In this document: in pieces, positions 12,496 through 24,000 of the stretch
Layout: every line of letters begins with the position of its first letter
Position numbering within the stretch: position 1 is the stretch's first letter
DNA from: Candida dubliniensis CD36
Taxonomy: Eukaryota > Ascomycota > Pichiomycetes > Serinales > Debaryomycetaceae
Direction: 5' to 3'
DNA: 64,000 nt
Assembly (NCBI RefSeq): GCF_000026945.1
Contig: NC_012867.1
Span: 372,001-436,000, forward strand
Translations under genes and position numbers: made by a program
Notes under the pieces: generated by a model
Databases searched by the model: none
Told to the model about the DNA's origin: nothing
Seen by the model: only the letters and a program-made list of their open reading frames with translations

Positions 12496-13625
12496 GATAT
12501 GGTGTCGTTAAAAAAAAAAAAAAAAGATATCAGATCCTGTTATCAATAATACTAATAATAAACAAAAACAGTGATATTATTAACAAAATATTCAAACAAG
12601 TAAACAAACACTTTCGTCGATATCAAAAAAAAAAAGTAATTCCTAATATTACTTTATCAACTTCAATGAGATATACACCAAATTTTTTTTAAATGATGCC
12701 TTGCTCAAATATAATATAACTTTTGTTGTTGGCTGCCCAAGATCTTGCTATGATAAACCAAAAAAAACCAACAGGAACTTTTCTATCTTCAAGTATACTT
12801 TGATGAATTTAGGACGTAACAAATACACAAAACAAACCAAAAAAAAAAAAAAAGAAAGACAAAAACTCCAGTTCGTTATATACAAAGTTTCAAGAATATG
12901 TGTACGTGTATGTGTATGATGATGATGATGTATAATTTAGATTTAAATAATGAATAAAATCTTTTTGATGGTATATGTATATTCGATTGTTGTTTTATTC
13001 TGTAAAGTGTTTATCGTTAAAAAATTTGTTGGGGTTTGGGTTTGCAAAGATGTTTAGTTTAGTTAATGTAAAAGAGAGAGAGAGAGAAAAAAGAAAAAAA
13101 AAATGAAAACGAAAACGAAAAAAAAAAGAAAAAGGGAATGTTAGTGTACTCTTGCAACAAAATTTTTCTTTCTGTTTTTTTTTTTTTATTCTCCATCTAC
13201 TTCTCTAACTACGTACCAACACAAACTGGTAGATTTTTATTTCATTTCATTAACTTCTGATTTGTAAATATATTTTCACATCTTCTTATGGAGATTTATT
13301 ACACCTCTTTACCAGTGTTAAGAGTACAATTATTTATTCATCTTACTAAGATAACTACTTTACAGAAAGATTAGAAATGTAATTGTTGTAGTTTCTCTTA
13401 GTAAATTACACACATAATTGTTTCTATTATTGCTAATTATATTATATACTGAACGCTAATACTCCCAACCACCAATATAATATTTCTATTTTAAATTACC
13501 AATCGATTGATGTATCAGGAAGACCTAGAGCAAATTCTTCTAGTATTATCATTATCTCTAAACAAACATTATATATATATATATATATATCAAAAAAAAA
13601 AAAAACAATCTAAACAAGACTCTAT
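12496..13625. other. CDC4 promoter and CDC60 3' region, no gene seen
   Basis: This 1.1-kb spacer is AT-rich with A tracts near 12505-12530 and 12840-12855, GATGAT repeats near 12918 and a TA run at about 13570-13591. The small open frames show no recognisable protein. No tRNA-like A or B box was noticed. Confidence 0.5.
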
Positions 13626-16600
13626 TTATTCAATATTTTTAATAAAAATACCTGGTTCTCCAGGTACAGCATTTTCCATTATCTTACCCTTGAAATTGAG
13701 CTCAATATTGTCTTCACCACTAATGATATTCTTCCCCTTGGTTTCACCGTTATTGAAACTAAGAATCTCTAATTTCTCAACTTTAAGAGAGTATGGGGCA
13801 CTCTTGACAATTTCAACAACATTTTTCAATGTTTCAATTTCATCAAAAGTCAATTTTCTGTTGAAAACAGTATCAGCATCTTCTGTTGCTAATCTAGTTT
13901 TGATTTGGTGGATATATGGCATACCACGTTTCATATCTTTACCAACTTTTTGTCTTATAGCATTATTATCATCCAACTTATTTTGTTCAAATAATTCTCT
14001 AACAATTTCAATATAGTTATCTTGCCATTCTGGGAAAGTGTTGGAGACCAAAACTGTCAAGCTAATTGGTTTTGATCCATCAACATCAGATTTTCCTTTC
14101 TTCTTTTTCAAAGCTTGACCTTCCGCTTCACGTATAGATCTCGTAAGACTTCTGACATATTCCAGGGCATCAAGAATAGCTTTGGAAACAGGTTTGGTTG
14201 CTCTTGGAAATTTGCTAGTTTGGACACTTCCATCTTTACTTAAAACTTCTCTGTAAAGGTATTCGGCAAAATGAGGAGCAATTGGTGCCAACATCAATGC
14301 TTGGTATTCAATATATTTCAAAACGAGATCCCTGTGCATACCAATTCCTGTTGTGTTTACACTTTCTCTGTAAATATCTCTAGCAATTTGGAAATCAAAC
14401 AATCCAGATTTCAATGCTTGCTTGTAGTTACTCAAAGTATATTGTTGGTAAGTCTTTTCAATCAAATCATTCATTTCGTTTTCAAAAGCAGCATCAAAAA
14501 ACGAGTCATAATCACCAGTTCTTAATTTGTCTTGGTTTTTAACTTCTTCTTCACACCAATCTTTCAATGTGGTTAATCTCAAGATTGCCGCATTGGCATT
14601 GGCTTCATCAAAATTGGCATCTTCAACAGTGTCACCTGCATCAGCCATAGCAATCCTAGAGGCATCAGCTCCGAATTTTTCAATGATTTGTTCCAAAGTC
14701 ATAAAGTTACCAGTCGACTTAGACATTTTAGCATTGTTCAACAACAAATGTCCATTGGCTCTAACCCCTCTTGGCCAAAATCTTTTTGGGAACAATGCAA
14801 CATGAGTGTAAATGAAGAATGTCAAATGATTTGGAATTAAATCTTTTCCTGACACTCTAACATCTAATGGGTAAAAATATTCAAACTCTCTTCTCATTTC
14901 TTTCAATTGTTCTTTTGGAATATCAGTTTCAACATTATCACGACGAGTAAAAATGTAATCAAATACTTCATCAGTCATTTGTTCCGGCTTGATATTAAAT
15001 TTACCTGGGGTTTTACCATAGTAATCAGAATGCAAGAAACGATCAATAGTATAATATGCCATATAGACAGTAGAATCAGATAAAGATTCCACCAAATATT
15101 GAGGATCCCAAGGCAATTTAGTACCCAAACCAAATTTTCTCGTAACAGCCCAGTTCTTCATCCAGGCCAAAACACCTTCAAAACCATGTCTAGTTTCCTT
15201 GGAGTATGTTTCCATATTTTTAAGACATTCCAAAGCTTCACCCAACCATACTTCTTCACCATAATCAATATACCATTGATCTTCCAATGATACACAACAA
15301 TCATCACCAGATCTAGAAATAACTTGCGATTCTGGTTCATTATAAACAAAAGCAAGTCCTTCATCAATCAAGTCCTGCTTAACTTTAGGCTTAGCATCTT
15401 CAACTTTATCACCTTTATATTTACCAATAAGCATGGTACCATTGTAAAAACCTTCTTTGTAAGCCAATTCTTTGGCATTGGCCAATTGCACAGAATCTTT
15501 TGGTGATTGTATCTTCAAATCATTGACCAAAAACTCAGCACATTTATCACCATATTTTTCGGTATGAACAATAGGAACAATTTCTGTTTGAACCCAGTCC
15601 TTTTCAATTCCATAATATTCTGGTTTATTGGCCAAGTCTCTTGTGGTAACAAAATCATCTGGAGAATCTGATGGAACACAAGTGACTACACCAGTACCTT
15701 TGGTTGCAAGAACAGTCTCCATAGGCAAAACTCTCAAATTTTTGTTGACGGCATATGGAGCATCAATCTTAGATCCAATTAATACCTTACCATTGATAGT
15801 AAAAAGTGGTTTATAATATCCTCTTTTTGGTGTCAAATTTTGGAAAGACATATTCTTAAAGGCACGCTCAGTGGTAATGAAATAGTTACCATTACCAGCA
15901 TCAAAAACACCATAATCAATTTTTGGGCTCACAAAACAACATGTTTGACCATACATGGTTTCTGGTCTTAAAGTTGCTGCAACCAAATAAATCTTGTTCT
16001 CCTTTACATCAAGATTCTCATTTTTGAAAAGCTCTTGGGCTTGTGGTGCAACATCTGTCAATCTGATTTTTATACCAACATATTCTTGTGGACCAACACC
16101 TTCACCGGATTGTCTATCATGATCCAAACAAGCTTGACCATCCTTTTCAGAATAAATGGTATATCTCTCACCAAACTTGATTTTACCAACGTCTCTCAAT
16201 CTATTAATTTGCCATCTAACAAATGCATCATAATAAGGATTAGCATCGGTTGTAATCATAGAACGTCTCCAATCAACTCTTGCTCCAAAAGCAGTTACAT
16301 CTTTTTGACACAATGGTGGGAAAAACTCTAACCAGTAGTCGGTGTTAGCAAACTTGGCCACTTCTTCTCTTGGAATTCCCAATTGCATCATGATCTCAAA
16401 TTGAAATTTAGATCTACCTTGTTTGGCTGCAGCCTTGGATTTTTTGGAAGTGAATTTAGTGACATCTTCTCTTTTTGATTGGGTTTTGACTGGTTGTTGG
16501 GTTTCTTCTACATCTTCATCATCAACAGGTGCTTTCGAAAAATCAGATCCAAATAATTCAATTTCTCTTTTAATTTTATCAGCAGCTGCTTTAATTGGCA

Positions 16601-16919
16601 TACCAGTACAGTGGAAACCCAAAGGGAATAATGCTCTTTTACCATTCATTCTTTGAAACCCGGTTGCAAATTCAACTTTAGATAATGTAAAGGCATGACC
16701 AGCGTGCAAAACACCATTCATGTAGGGATAAGCCATTGTGGCAAAAAATTTGGGATGTTCTTCTTGAACTTGTTCAACATCTTCAATAGGACATTCTTCA
16801 AAAGTAGGGGCATCAACTTCAAAAACTTTTTCTTCTGCCCATACTTTTTGATATTTCTTTTCGATATCAATTAAGGCATCTCTACGAAATGTCTTTTCAA
16901 AAGTAACAGGACCACTCAT
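13626..16919 (-). CDS. CDC60: Cytosolic leucyl-tRNA synthetase
   Basis: Charges tRNA-Leu and edits mischarged products. The ATG complementary to 16917-16919 (MSGPVTFEKTFRRDALIDIEKKYQKVW in part) gives 1,097 residues. The frame continues 70 codons upstream, but that part is T/A-rich leader. Class I signatures are present: HAGH at 72-75 in place of HIGH, and KMSKS at 731-735. The long insert between them is the CP1 editing domain. Codon 919 (complement of 14163-14165) is CTG. C. albicans CDC60 is known to carry a CUG at this residue, which CUG-clade yeasts read mainly as serine and occasionally as leucine. This enzyme itself supplies the minor leucylated form of the tRNA that decodes CUG. Confidence 0.97.
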   Translation of the reverse strand: MSGPVTFEKTFRRDALIDIEKKYQKVWAEEKVFEVDAPTFEECPIEDVEQVQEEHPKFFATMAYPYMNGVLHAGHAFTLSKVEFATGFQRMNGKRALFPLGFHCTGMPIKAAADKIKREIELFGSDFSKAPVDDEDVEETQQPVKTQSKREDVTKFTSKKSKAAAKQGRSKFQFEIMMQLGIPREEVAKFANTDYWLEFFPPLCQKDVTAFGARVDWRRSMITTDANPYYDAFVRWQINRLRDVGKIKFGERYTIYSEKDGQACLDHDRQSGEGVGPQEYVGIKIRLTDVAPQAQELFKNENLDVKENKIYLVAATLRPETMYGQTCCFVSPKIDYGVFDAGNGNYFITTERAFKNMSFQNLTPKRGYYKPLFTINGKVLIGSKIDAPYAVNKNLRVLPMETVLATKGTGVVTCVPSDSPDDFVTTRDLANKPEYYGIEKDWVQTEIVPIVHTEKYGDKCAEFLVNDLKIQSPKDSVQLANAKELAYKEGFYNGTMLIGKYKGDKVEDAKPKVKQDLIDEGLAFVYNEPESQVISRSGDDCCVSLEDQWYIDYGEEVWLGEALECLKNMETYSKETRHGFEGVLAWMKNWAVTRKFGLGTKLPWDPQYLVESLSDSTVYMAYYTIDRFLHSDYYGKTPGKFNIKPEQMTDEVFDYIFTRRDNVETDIPKEQLKEMRREFEYFYPLDVRVSGKDLIPNHLTFFIYTHVALFPKRFWPRGVRANGHLLLNNAKMSKSTGNFMTLEQIIEKFGADASRIAMADAGDTVEDANFDEANANAAILRLTTLKDWCEEEVKNQDKLRTGDYDSFFDAAFENEMNDLIEKTYQQYTLSNYKQALKSGLFDFQIARDIYRESVNTTGIGMHRDLVLKYIEYQALMLAPIAPHFAEYLYREVLSKDGSVQTSKFPRATKPVSKAILDALEYVRSLTRSIREAEGQALKKKKGKSDVDGSKPISLTVLVSNTFPEWQDNYIEIVRELFEQNKLDDNNAIRQKVGKDMKRGMPYIHQIKTRLATEDADTVFNRKLTFDEIETLKNVVEIVKSAPYSLKVEKLEILSFNNGETKGKNIISGEDNIELNFKGKIMENAVPGEPGIFIKNIE

Positions 16920-17160
16920 GATTTTATGTTTGGTTGGAAACAAAAGTGGATTATGGTTATAAAAGAATGACTCAAAAAGTGAAAAATTTTCTTTCTCTCG
17001 CTCTCTATAATTTAAAAAAAAAAAAAAAAAAAAAAACCGCTTCCCTAAGTAGTTGGTATCAAACTTGTAATATATTACGTGAGGGACTCGCACTAGCGAG
17101 AGAAAACTATTACCAGGGGGGTTTGTCAAAACATTTTGCGTCGTAAGTGACTAATTACAA

Positions 17161-19914
17161 CTACATAAATTTTTTCCGTCTTACAGTCGTAGGAATCATT
17201 GTAAAAGGGGCTGATGAAGTTGTGGTTGTAGTTGTGTTTGAGATGGCACTTTTGCCTATTATTATTATCTCTTCCTTGGTTACAATTTTTGCTTCACTTT
17301 CACCTAATTTCACAAAACTATTAGTCATACTCACCTTCCCAGCGTCTCCAGGTTTCACGAATTCCACTAAAGCTTGTTTATCTTCTGGGAACAACAAAAC
17401 TTTAGCAACCTTTCCGAATCTATCTTCTAGAGATGCTTTTACTTGCTGGAAATTCAATGAAGGGTCCAATCCACAAAGTCCAATTGTTTTCACACCATCA
17501 AAATCGCTTGGTGTGTAATGAACTTGTTGATGCTTTTTGGAAACAAACAATTTTCGACCCATCCATTTCGTTTCGTTTAACTTTAATGCATTTTCCGTAC
17601 CCTCTGTAGTCTTGTAAGTAACAATAGCTAAACCACCATTACTTTTCAATTTCCCATCTTCTTCATATACAGCTTTAGGAAACACAATCTGTTCAATTTC
17701 TCCACACAACGCAAATTTCTTTTCAAAAGCTTCTTTCAGCACGTTAAAGGAAATACTAGAAACCTTCACTTTACGAGCGCTTATTGGTGACGACCTCTCG
17801 TGCTTTTCTTCAGGGTTGGAAAACTTAATTTCCCATGAGAACTCACCTCCAAGGTTTGGATCTTCATATTTTTGACCATGGTACTGATTGATAACTCGTT
17901 GAGCATCGTCATGAGAAATCATTTGAACATAGCAAAACCTTTTTATTTTTTTCAGGGTTTGGTTAGGAAATCTTATTTTTGCTACTGGTCCTATTTTCTC
18001 AATCATTTCTTTCACCGTATCTTGACTAAAAGTGGAAGGGTAATTGTTAACAAATAGTAAGGCATTCTGTAATCTGGATACTTCAAGTTTATTTCCGTCC
18101 AATGACTTATAATTCTTGGTCAATGCCGAGAAAACCTGTTGCTCATTTTGAAATTCAAATATTGCATAGCGCATTCCTTCAGCTTCCACAAAAGAAATAT
18201 CACCAACTTCTCCACAGTCCTTAAAAAAATTTCTAATGGAATCCTCGGTTGTGTTAGCAGCAAGATTCTTAACTTTGATAGTGCATGTTTCTCTTGATTT
18301 AGTTTCAGTATCAAAATCTTTTGTGGGTTCTCTTTTACGTTTTTTGGAAGATTGATTGTTTTCATCAACTGTAATATCTCGACTTCTTTTTTTGCTTAAA
18401 GTTTTTAAAGCAGCTTCACATTTCGCAACAGATTCCATATAATTGTTTATATCTCCATAAAGCTGTTCAAACTGCAACCATTCCTCTGAAATCTTCTCAG
18501 GATGGTCAAACAGGTCTAGTTTACGGATAGCACTTTTAAAGTACGAGCGAATTTGATCCAAATCTATTTTATTGTTGACAAGATACCTCAATCCAAAAAG
18601 TAAAACTTCTGTTTCAGTATTAAACCTCTCCAACATCAAGTCTATAAGGTCTTTGGCCATGTTCATTGCTCCCATCTGTGTTAGCATATTAACTGCTAGA
18701 AATTCCACGGAATGAGAAGGATCACTAGATTCCATTACCGAGAATGCACGCATAAATATGGAGTTACTGTTCTGCTCCACAATCAGTTTGTCCTTGTGAG
18801 TACGGTTTCTTTTCCATATTTGAAAATTGAATTGAACAAATGCCAAATGTACTGACTTCCATTGTTGATAATCCCATTGCAATATATCTTTGGTAGAGTT
18901 TAATCTGGTTTCTATGCTTTGAAATTCTTCAACAGCTATCTCACTATCATTCAAGGTCAAACAATAACGGATAGATTCTGCATAAGCATGGTTGGATTTC
19001 GGGAAAGTTCTCAAAAACTTTTGAAACACAAATTGTAACTTGTCATGTTTTTGATCACTATTGCAACCATAAATAATGTAAATAAAAGCTAACCAAATTT
19101 TTATCCAATTCTGTGACCAAGATTCATTTCTCAGTATTGCTCTTTCAAAAATGGCAAGAATAGGATTCAAGTCTTTTCTCTTTTGGTGACTATAAACATT
19201 TTCCATATAGTCTATCCATATTTGAGGCTCCTCGGGTGATTCTTTGATGGCAATCTCAAAACGTTCGTAGTAAATCAGTTTCGTCTTTGTTGATGAATAA
19301 ATCTTGTTGGCAGACTTCATATACTCCATGTATTTGTCATAATCATCACTATAGTATTTGCTTATAAATGAGGAATATTCATTAAAGGATTCATCAAGTT
19401 GGGAGTGAGGGGTAGCCAATCTGTCAAGTTGATATTGATGTAGATGCATTAAATTGGTATCAGAATCTTCTTTCAAATATTCATCTTGAGCGGCATCAAT
19501 CAATTGCTTCCAAATTATATTACCTCTAGAGAAATCATGACAAGAAATATTAATACCATCTAGAAGCCTTGCTTCGGAACCTGACTCATCGAAGTCTTTG
19601 AATTCCTGGAAATGCTTTAAAAAACCACTTGTTATATCAGCATTGGAATAATCCAGGGAAACCAAATCATAAAACTTAAACTCTGAAGTGACACGTTCAT
19701 GAGTATCTTCTATTAAATGTATTGCTTCCAACCAGTTGTTCAATTCTGACTGTTTTAAGCGAAAGTACTTTAGTTTCATTTTGTATACTTCATTTATCAT
19801 ATAACATTTTCTCTGCGCATCATCAATCTCGGCCACAGACTTAAGCATTCGATCATAATCTTCAAGTACGTATCGATTCAACTGGTTTTGCTGTAGTGGT
19901 TCACTTGATTCCAT
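17161..19914 (-). CDS. PRP24: Prp24/SART3-type U6 snRNP recycling factor
   Basis: Binds U6 RNA and promotes U4/U6 annealing during spliceosome recycling (nucleus). The 917-residue protein has an N-terminal half of HAT-like helical repeats up to about residue 500. A basic linker follows (KKRSRDI, KKRKREPTKD). At least three RRM-like folds come next: TIKVKNLAANTTEDSI with YAIFEF at about 545-620, ALLFVNNYPS with CYVQM at about 620-700, and a further region with GLAIVTYKT near 760. S. cerevisiae Prp24 (444 residues) lacks the HAT half, so this resembles SART3 more. The tail ends VRRKKFM, which could correspond to the Lsm-interacting C-terminal motif of the family. Its start lies 236 bp from divergent TMA23. 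Confidence 0.85.
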   Translation of the reverse strand: MESSEPLQQNQLNRYVLEDYDRMLKSVAEIDDAQRKCYMINEVYKMKLKYFRLKQSELNNWLEAIHLIEDTHERVTSEFKFYDLVSLDYSNADITSGFLKHFQEFKDFDESGSEARLLDGINISCHDFSRGNIIWKQLIDAAQDEYLKEDSDTNLMHLHQYQLDRLATPHSQLDESFNEYSSFISKYYSDDYDKYMEYMKSANKIYSSTKTKLIYYERFEIAIKESPEEPQIWIDYMENVYSHQKRKDLNPILAIFERAILRNESWSQNWIKIWLAFIYIIYGCNSDQKHDKLQFVFQKFLRTFPKSNHAYAESIRYCLTLNDSEIAVEEFQSIETRLNSTKDILQWDYQQWKSVHLAFVQFNFQIWKRNRTHKDKLIVEQNSNSIFMRAFSVMESSDPSHSVEFLAVNMLTQMGAMNMAKDLIDLMLERFNTETEVLLFGLRYLVNNKIDLDQIRSYFKSAIRKLDLFDHPEKISEEWLQFEQLYGDINNYMESVAKCEAALKTLSKKRSRDITVDENNQSSKKRKREPTKDFDTETKSRETCTIKVKNLAANTTEDSIRNFFKDCGEVGDISFVEAEGMRYAIFEFQNEQQVFSALTKNYKSLDGNKLEVSRLQNALLFVNNYPSTFSQDTVKEMIEKIGPVAKIRFPNQTLKKIKRFCYVQMISHDDAQRVINQYHGQKYEDPNLGGEFSWEIKFSNPEEKHERSSPISARKVKVSSISFNVLKEAFEKKFALCGEIEQIVFPKAVYEEDGKLKSNGGLAIVTYKTTEGTENALKLNETKWMGRKLFVSKKHQQVHYTPSDFDGVKTIGLCGLDPSLNFQQVKASLEDRFGKVAKVLLFPEDKQALVEFVKPGDAGKVSMTNSFVKLGESEAKIVTKEEIIIIGKSAISNTTTTTTSSAPFTMIPTTVRRKKFM

Positions 19915-20150
19915 ATTTGATGTTTGTAGTTTGATAAAAAAAAAATGGTAGGTGGAAATGGAAAAGACTATAGATTAACAAAACTAGGTTCCAATGGTTT
20001 TGCAAATTTGCTCAAGAAAGTGGTGGATTGTAAACATTTATCAAACGCAAGTACATCGCGCATTTTGAAAAAAAAAAAAAAATTCGGGTTCCAAACTCAA
20101 CTCATCTCCAATCACATCAAAAGATAAATTTCTATCACTGATTCTACATC

Positions 20151-20891
20151 ATGAATGCTAGTATATATTTACAGTCTTTTGGATGGAAAGAAGGAGAAGC
20201 ACTAAAAAAGGGAGGGTTAAAGAAACCAATTCTTGTAAAGCATAAGAAAGACACTAAAGGATTGGGTCATGATACAAATGATTCAGATATGTGGTGGGAG
20301 AAACTATTTGACGGTCAGCTAAAGAACTTGGAAGTGAATAACAATAATAAGAATGGGGAAGTGTCATTTCAAACAAATGAAGAAAAAGTCGTCAATGCGT
20401 TTCAGAAATCAATATCGCCATTATATAAAATGTTCGTGAAAGGCGAAGGGTTAGAAGGCACTGTAGGGAAAACTGATCACACAAAGGAAAGTCATAGAGA
20501 AATATCTTCATCCAAAGCATTAGAGGAGATGGAAAAGCTAACGAAGAAAGATACGTTTTCTGAAAATATCAAAGACAGTGATAGTTCCAATAATGAAAAG
20601 GAAAGGAAAAAGAAGAAATCAGACAAGAAAATCAAGGATGTGAAGAAAACTAAGCAAGACAAACTGAAAGTGTCTTTAAACAGTAAAAGTGATAAAGAGA
20701 AGAAGAAGAAATCCAAAAAGAAGTCTAAAGATAGTATACTATCTAAACATGAGAAGGAAAAGAAGCTACTGAAATCAAGTAAAAGCAAAAAGGATAAAGA
20801 CACAACTTCAAGTAAAGATTCTAAGAAGAAGAAGAAGAGGAAATCTGAAAGTAAAGATGAAACATCAAAATCAAAGAAAAGAAAAGTATAA
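20151..20891 (+). CDS. TMA23: Tma23-like G-patch nucleolar protein
   Basis: Ribosome-biogenesis G-patch protein found in the nucleolus in yeast. The 246-residue product begins MNASIYLQSFGWKEGEALKK and continues through GGLKKPILVKHKKDTKGLG and WWEKLFDGQLKNLEV, closely matching the start of S. cerevisiae Tma23. The C-terminal half is extremely lysine-rich (repeated KKK and KSK blocks), which suits nucleolar targeting and RNA contact. One CTG codon falls in the lysine-rich tail. It is divergent from PRP24. The upstream DNA has a long A tract and CTCATC at about 20101-20106, the reverse complement of the PAC core. Confidence 0.88.
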   Translation: MNASIYLQSFGWKEGEALKKGGLKKPILVKHKKDTKGLGHDTNDSDMWWEKLFDGQLKNLEVNNNNKNGEVSFQTNEEKVVNAFQKSISPLYKMFVKGEGLEGTVGKTDHTKESHREISSSKALEEMEKLTKKDTFSENIKDSDSSNNEKERKKKKSDKKIKDVKKTKQDKLKVSLNSKSDKEKKKKSKKKSKDSILSKHEKEKKLLKSSKSKKDKDTTSSKDSKKKKKRKSESKDETSKSKKRKV

Positions 20892-21084
20892 ATAACATTT
20901 GCATTTTTAGTTGTATAGAGAATATGGTTTTTTTTGCATGGTGATGGTGGAAACCTCAAAGTTAGCCGAACCAAAAAAATCATACATAAACGAAAACAAA
21001 ATAATATACAAGTATCACTGAGATTAATTAGTCTATACCAATAGCCCTCATAGTCAGGTTTAGTTCATACAACGACATATTCTG

Positions 21085-24000
21085 ATGTATGACCATTTAC
21101 CAAGCATACTAAAATGGAGTATATGCTTGGGTGTTGTCTTTTGGTGTATTCATCAAAATAGTATTCTATTTGTCCTTACATTTATATGTGGAATCATTTT
21201 ACTATGTTTTTTCATGGTATACTACACAACAAAGGTACAATTATCGAGATCTTCTTCCATCAAGAGACAACATAGACGGTTCAATTTCACTCTTTCAAAG
21301 AATTGGACACAGGAAATAACGCAATTACAGAATGAACAATTAGATGTGAAAAGACCCATTTTTCTGGACTCGTTTTTGGTTTCTGAATCTTTGCAGGGTT
21401 TTATTGATTTAATTATTCAAGAATTTATTACCCCATGGTACACCCAAATAACACAATCAACACAGGTACAAACTGATATATCTTTAGAGCTTAAAGAGGT
21501 GATTCGAAATTTGCAAAATAGAGCAAGAAGCATTGATTTTGCCCAACTTTTAGTATCCGACATCCTACCGCTAATACAAGAACACTTTGAAAATTATTTG
21601 AGAGCGGAGGATATAGTTAAAAGCCAAGGGAAATTTTCAAAGTTTGACTCAAATGAATATCATATGGCAGTTGCATGTCAATTTAGAAGAGGTAAGTTAC
21701 ATCCTGCAGTCACAACATCTTTGGTTGTCAATGAAGAAACCAATTTCAAAGAAAAGCAATATTTGCGGAAGAAAATGAAGACGGTATTGGAGCTTGTATT
21801 GTCAGAGAATGAAAAATCCAATGATGTAGGTCTAAGTTTGGTAACTGAAATTCTTGCGTGCACAGTTCTTTGTAATGTTATAAACTTGCTTACAGAAAGT
21901 GATTTTTACAATTTGATCATTGTCAAGCTAATTGGGGATAACTTAAGACGAAGAGACCAAGTGAAGCAATTGAGAGCTGCGTTGCAAGAACATACTCAAA
22001 AGAGCTCGAAAGAGATTAGCGACAATCAAATGTCAGATATGACATCAGCATTGTTGACACCTGATTCAAATTTACAAAATCAGCTTAAATTGAAAATTAA
22101 TGAACGAAAACAACAAAGAGAAAAGCAGGAGAATTTAAATCTCAAAGATATTTTAACAGACAAAACTAATTTCCAAGTGTTTAAAGAGTTTATGGAGAGT
22201 GAAGGTCGGTCCAAGTTGGTCGAATTTTGGAAGGCTGTTGAAGTGATTAAGGCACCTTTAGAAGGTGAAGAGAATGATGACGAGACGGATCCCTTGGCAT
22301 TATCTTTGGAATTTGGTAATAATGACGACGTTTACAATATTTATATCAAATTCATAAAAACCAATGAAATTCCTCAACCTGATACTCACATTTTGCAAGT
22401 CTTATCAAGCAGTGGAAACAATGCCAATGTGAGAACGTACCAGGAAGCACGGATGCACCTATTCAAAATGCAACGTGATTATTTTGATCAGATGCAATCG
22501 CATGATTTACCGGTCTTTATTAAGTCAGACATGTATCTAAGATTAGTGAATCGAAAAGAGTCATCTGATGTTAATCCTGAAGTAATAAATGCTGTGGAAA
22601 ATGCTTTTACGTTGATTATGAATAAACCAGAGAGTTTAGACACGCGACTTGATGCAAGTGACGAATTCAATTCTGATCAATTATTGACTACTTTACAACT
22701 AAAAACTGATTTATTTGGAGATTCGTCTACTAATTTGTCCGATGGAAATCACTCCAATAGAAACTCTAGATTGTTTGATGATTTCTTATCCGACGAGGAA
22801 CAGTCAGATTCTGATAGAGATTCTTTGTATTCGGATAAACATTCACAATCATTGAATAATAGTAACCTGGAGGTGCAATTTGCAGCTCCTGGGAATTTAA
22901 ATTTAGCTGAAGAAATTCCAAAGTTGTCTGACGAGGTTGACAATTTACAGAAGCAAATTACTATTTTAGAACCACTATTACGGAAAGCCGAGTTAACTAA
23001 TAATTTGTCTGAGTTGAAAGTTTTGCAAAAATCAAAGATTGGGTTGATCAGAGAAATTAATGTAAAAGAATTACAAAAACAACAATTCATTGTTCAAGAA
23101 AACGATAACAGTTTGTTTGGGAAATCCAGAGTATGCATCCAATCTTATATTAATGACAATGAGAAGAATGGTCGAGAATTTACACTATACATTATTGAAG
23201 TTCAAAAGTTTTCTAATGAAAACCCCACCATAATTAAAGCTGGTTGGGTTGTTGCTAGAAGATTTAGTCAATTCTACGGGTTGCACGAGTATTTGAAGTT
23301 AAAATATCCTAGAGTTAGTTATCTCAAGTTCCCCAAAAAATCGATTCTGGTTTTAAAATTTCAACAAAAGCAAGTTGCTGAAATTAGAATGAAGCAATTA
23401 GAAGACTATTTACAAGAATTGATTAAAATACAAGAAGTGTGCTCAGATCGAGCATTCCGATCATTTTTGTCGTCGGAGAATTTTAACTTGAAAAAGAATC
23501 AACGGTTTGAAGAAACAAGAGCAAAAAATTACAGTGATACCAATTTTCAAACATTATTTGGAAGTAAATGGTATCGTGGTCTTTCCAATTTTATGACCAC
23601 AACGAAAAATGATGATAACCACAAAGATCTGACTTATATTGACACCCATATAATGGAGAATTTGAGAGATATGGAAAGTGAGTTGAAACAATTCGATGAG
23701 GCAGCATCTGCAAAAACCCCATTTGTTAAGCCCATATGTGATTTATTGATATCTGTTTTCAAACTTCATTATTCGAGAAGTTGGCTAAGGGGAAGAGCTT
23801 TAGTGGTGATACTACAACAAATTCTAGGTACCACGGTTGAAAAAAAAGTTTATGATGTTGTTGAGGGAAGACTCAAAACAGAGGAAAATGTGTTGGATTT
23901 AATCATGATGCTAACAAATATTTTATTTCCTAATGGGAAATTCAAGGATCCTCCTGTAATTAGGTCCTTATATCAACAGGCAAATACAAGACAAGAGGCA

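Noticed and set aside
12701..12919. 72-codon plus-strand frame between CDC4 and CDC60
   Set aside because: Contains a Lys run from an A tract, has no recognisable feature and overlaps the CDC4 promoter.
16920..17129. 70-codon in-frame extension at the N-terminus of CDC60
   Set aside because: Encoded largely by a poly(A)-like tract (run of Phe), and the family starts at the ATG at 16919.
17147..17518. 123-codon plus-strand frame opposite the PRP24 3' end
   Set aside because: Antisense shadow of the PRP24 coding sequence.
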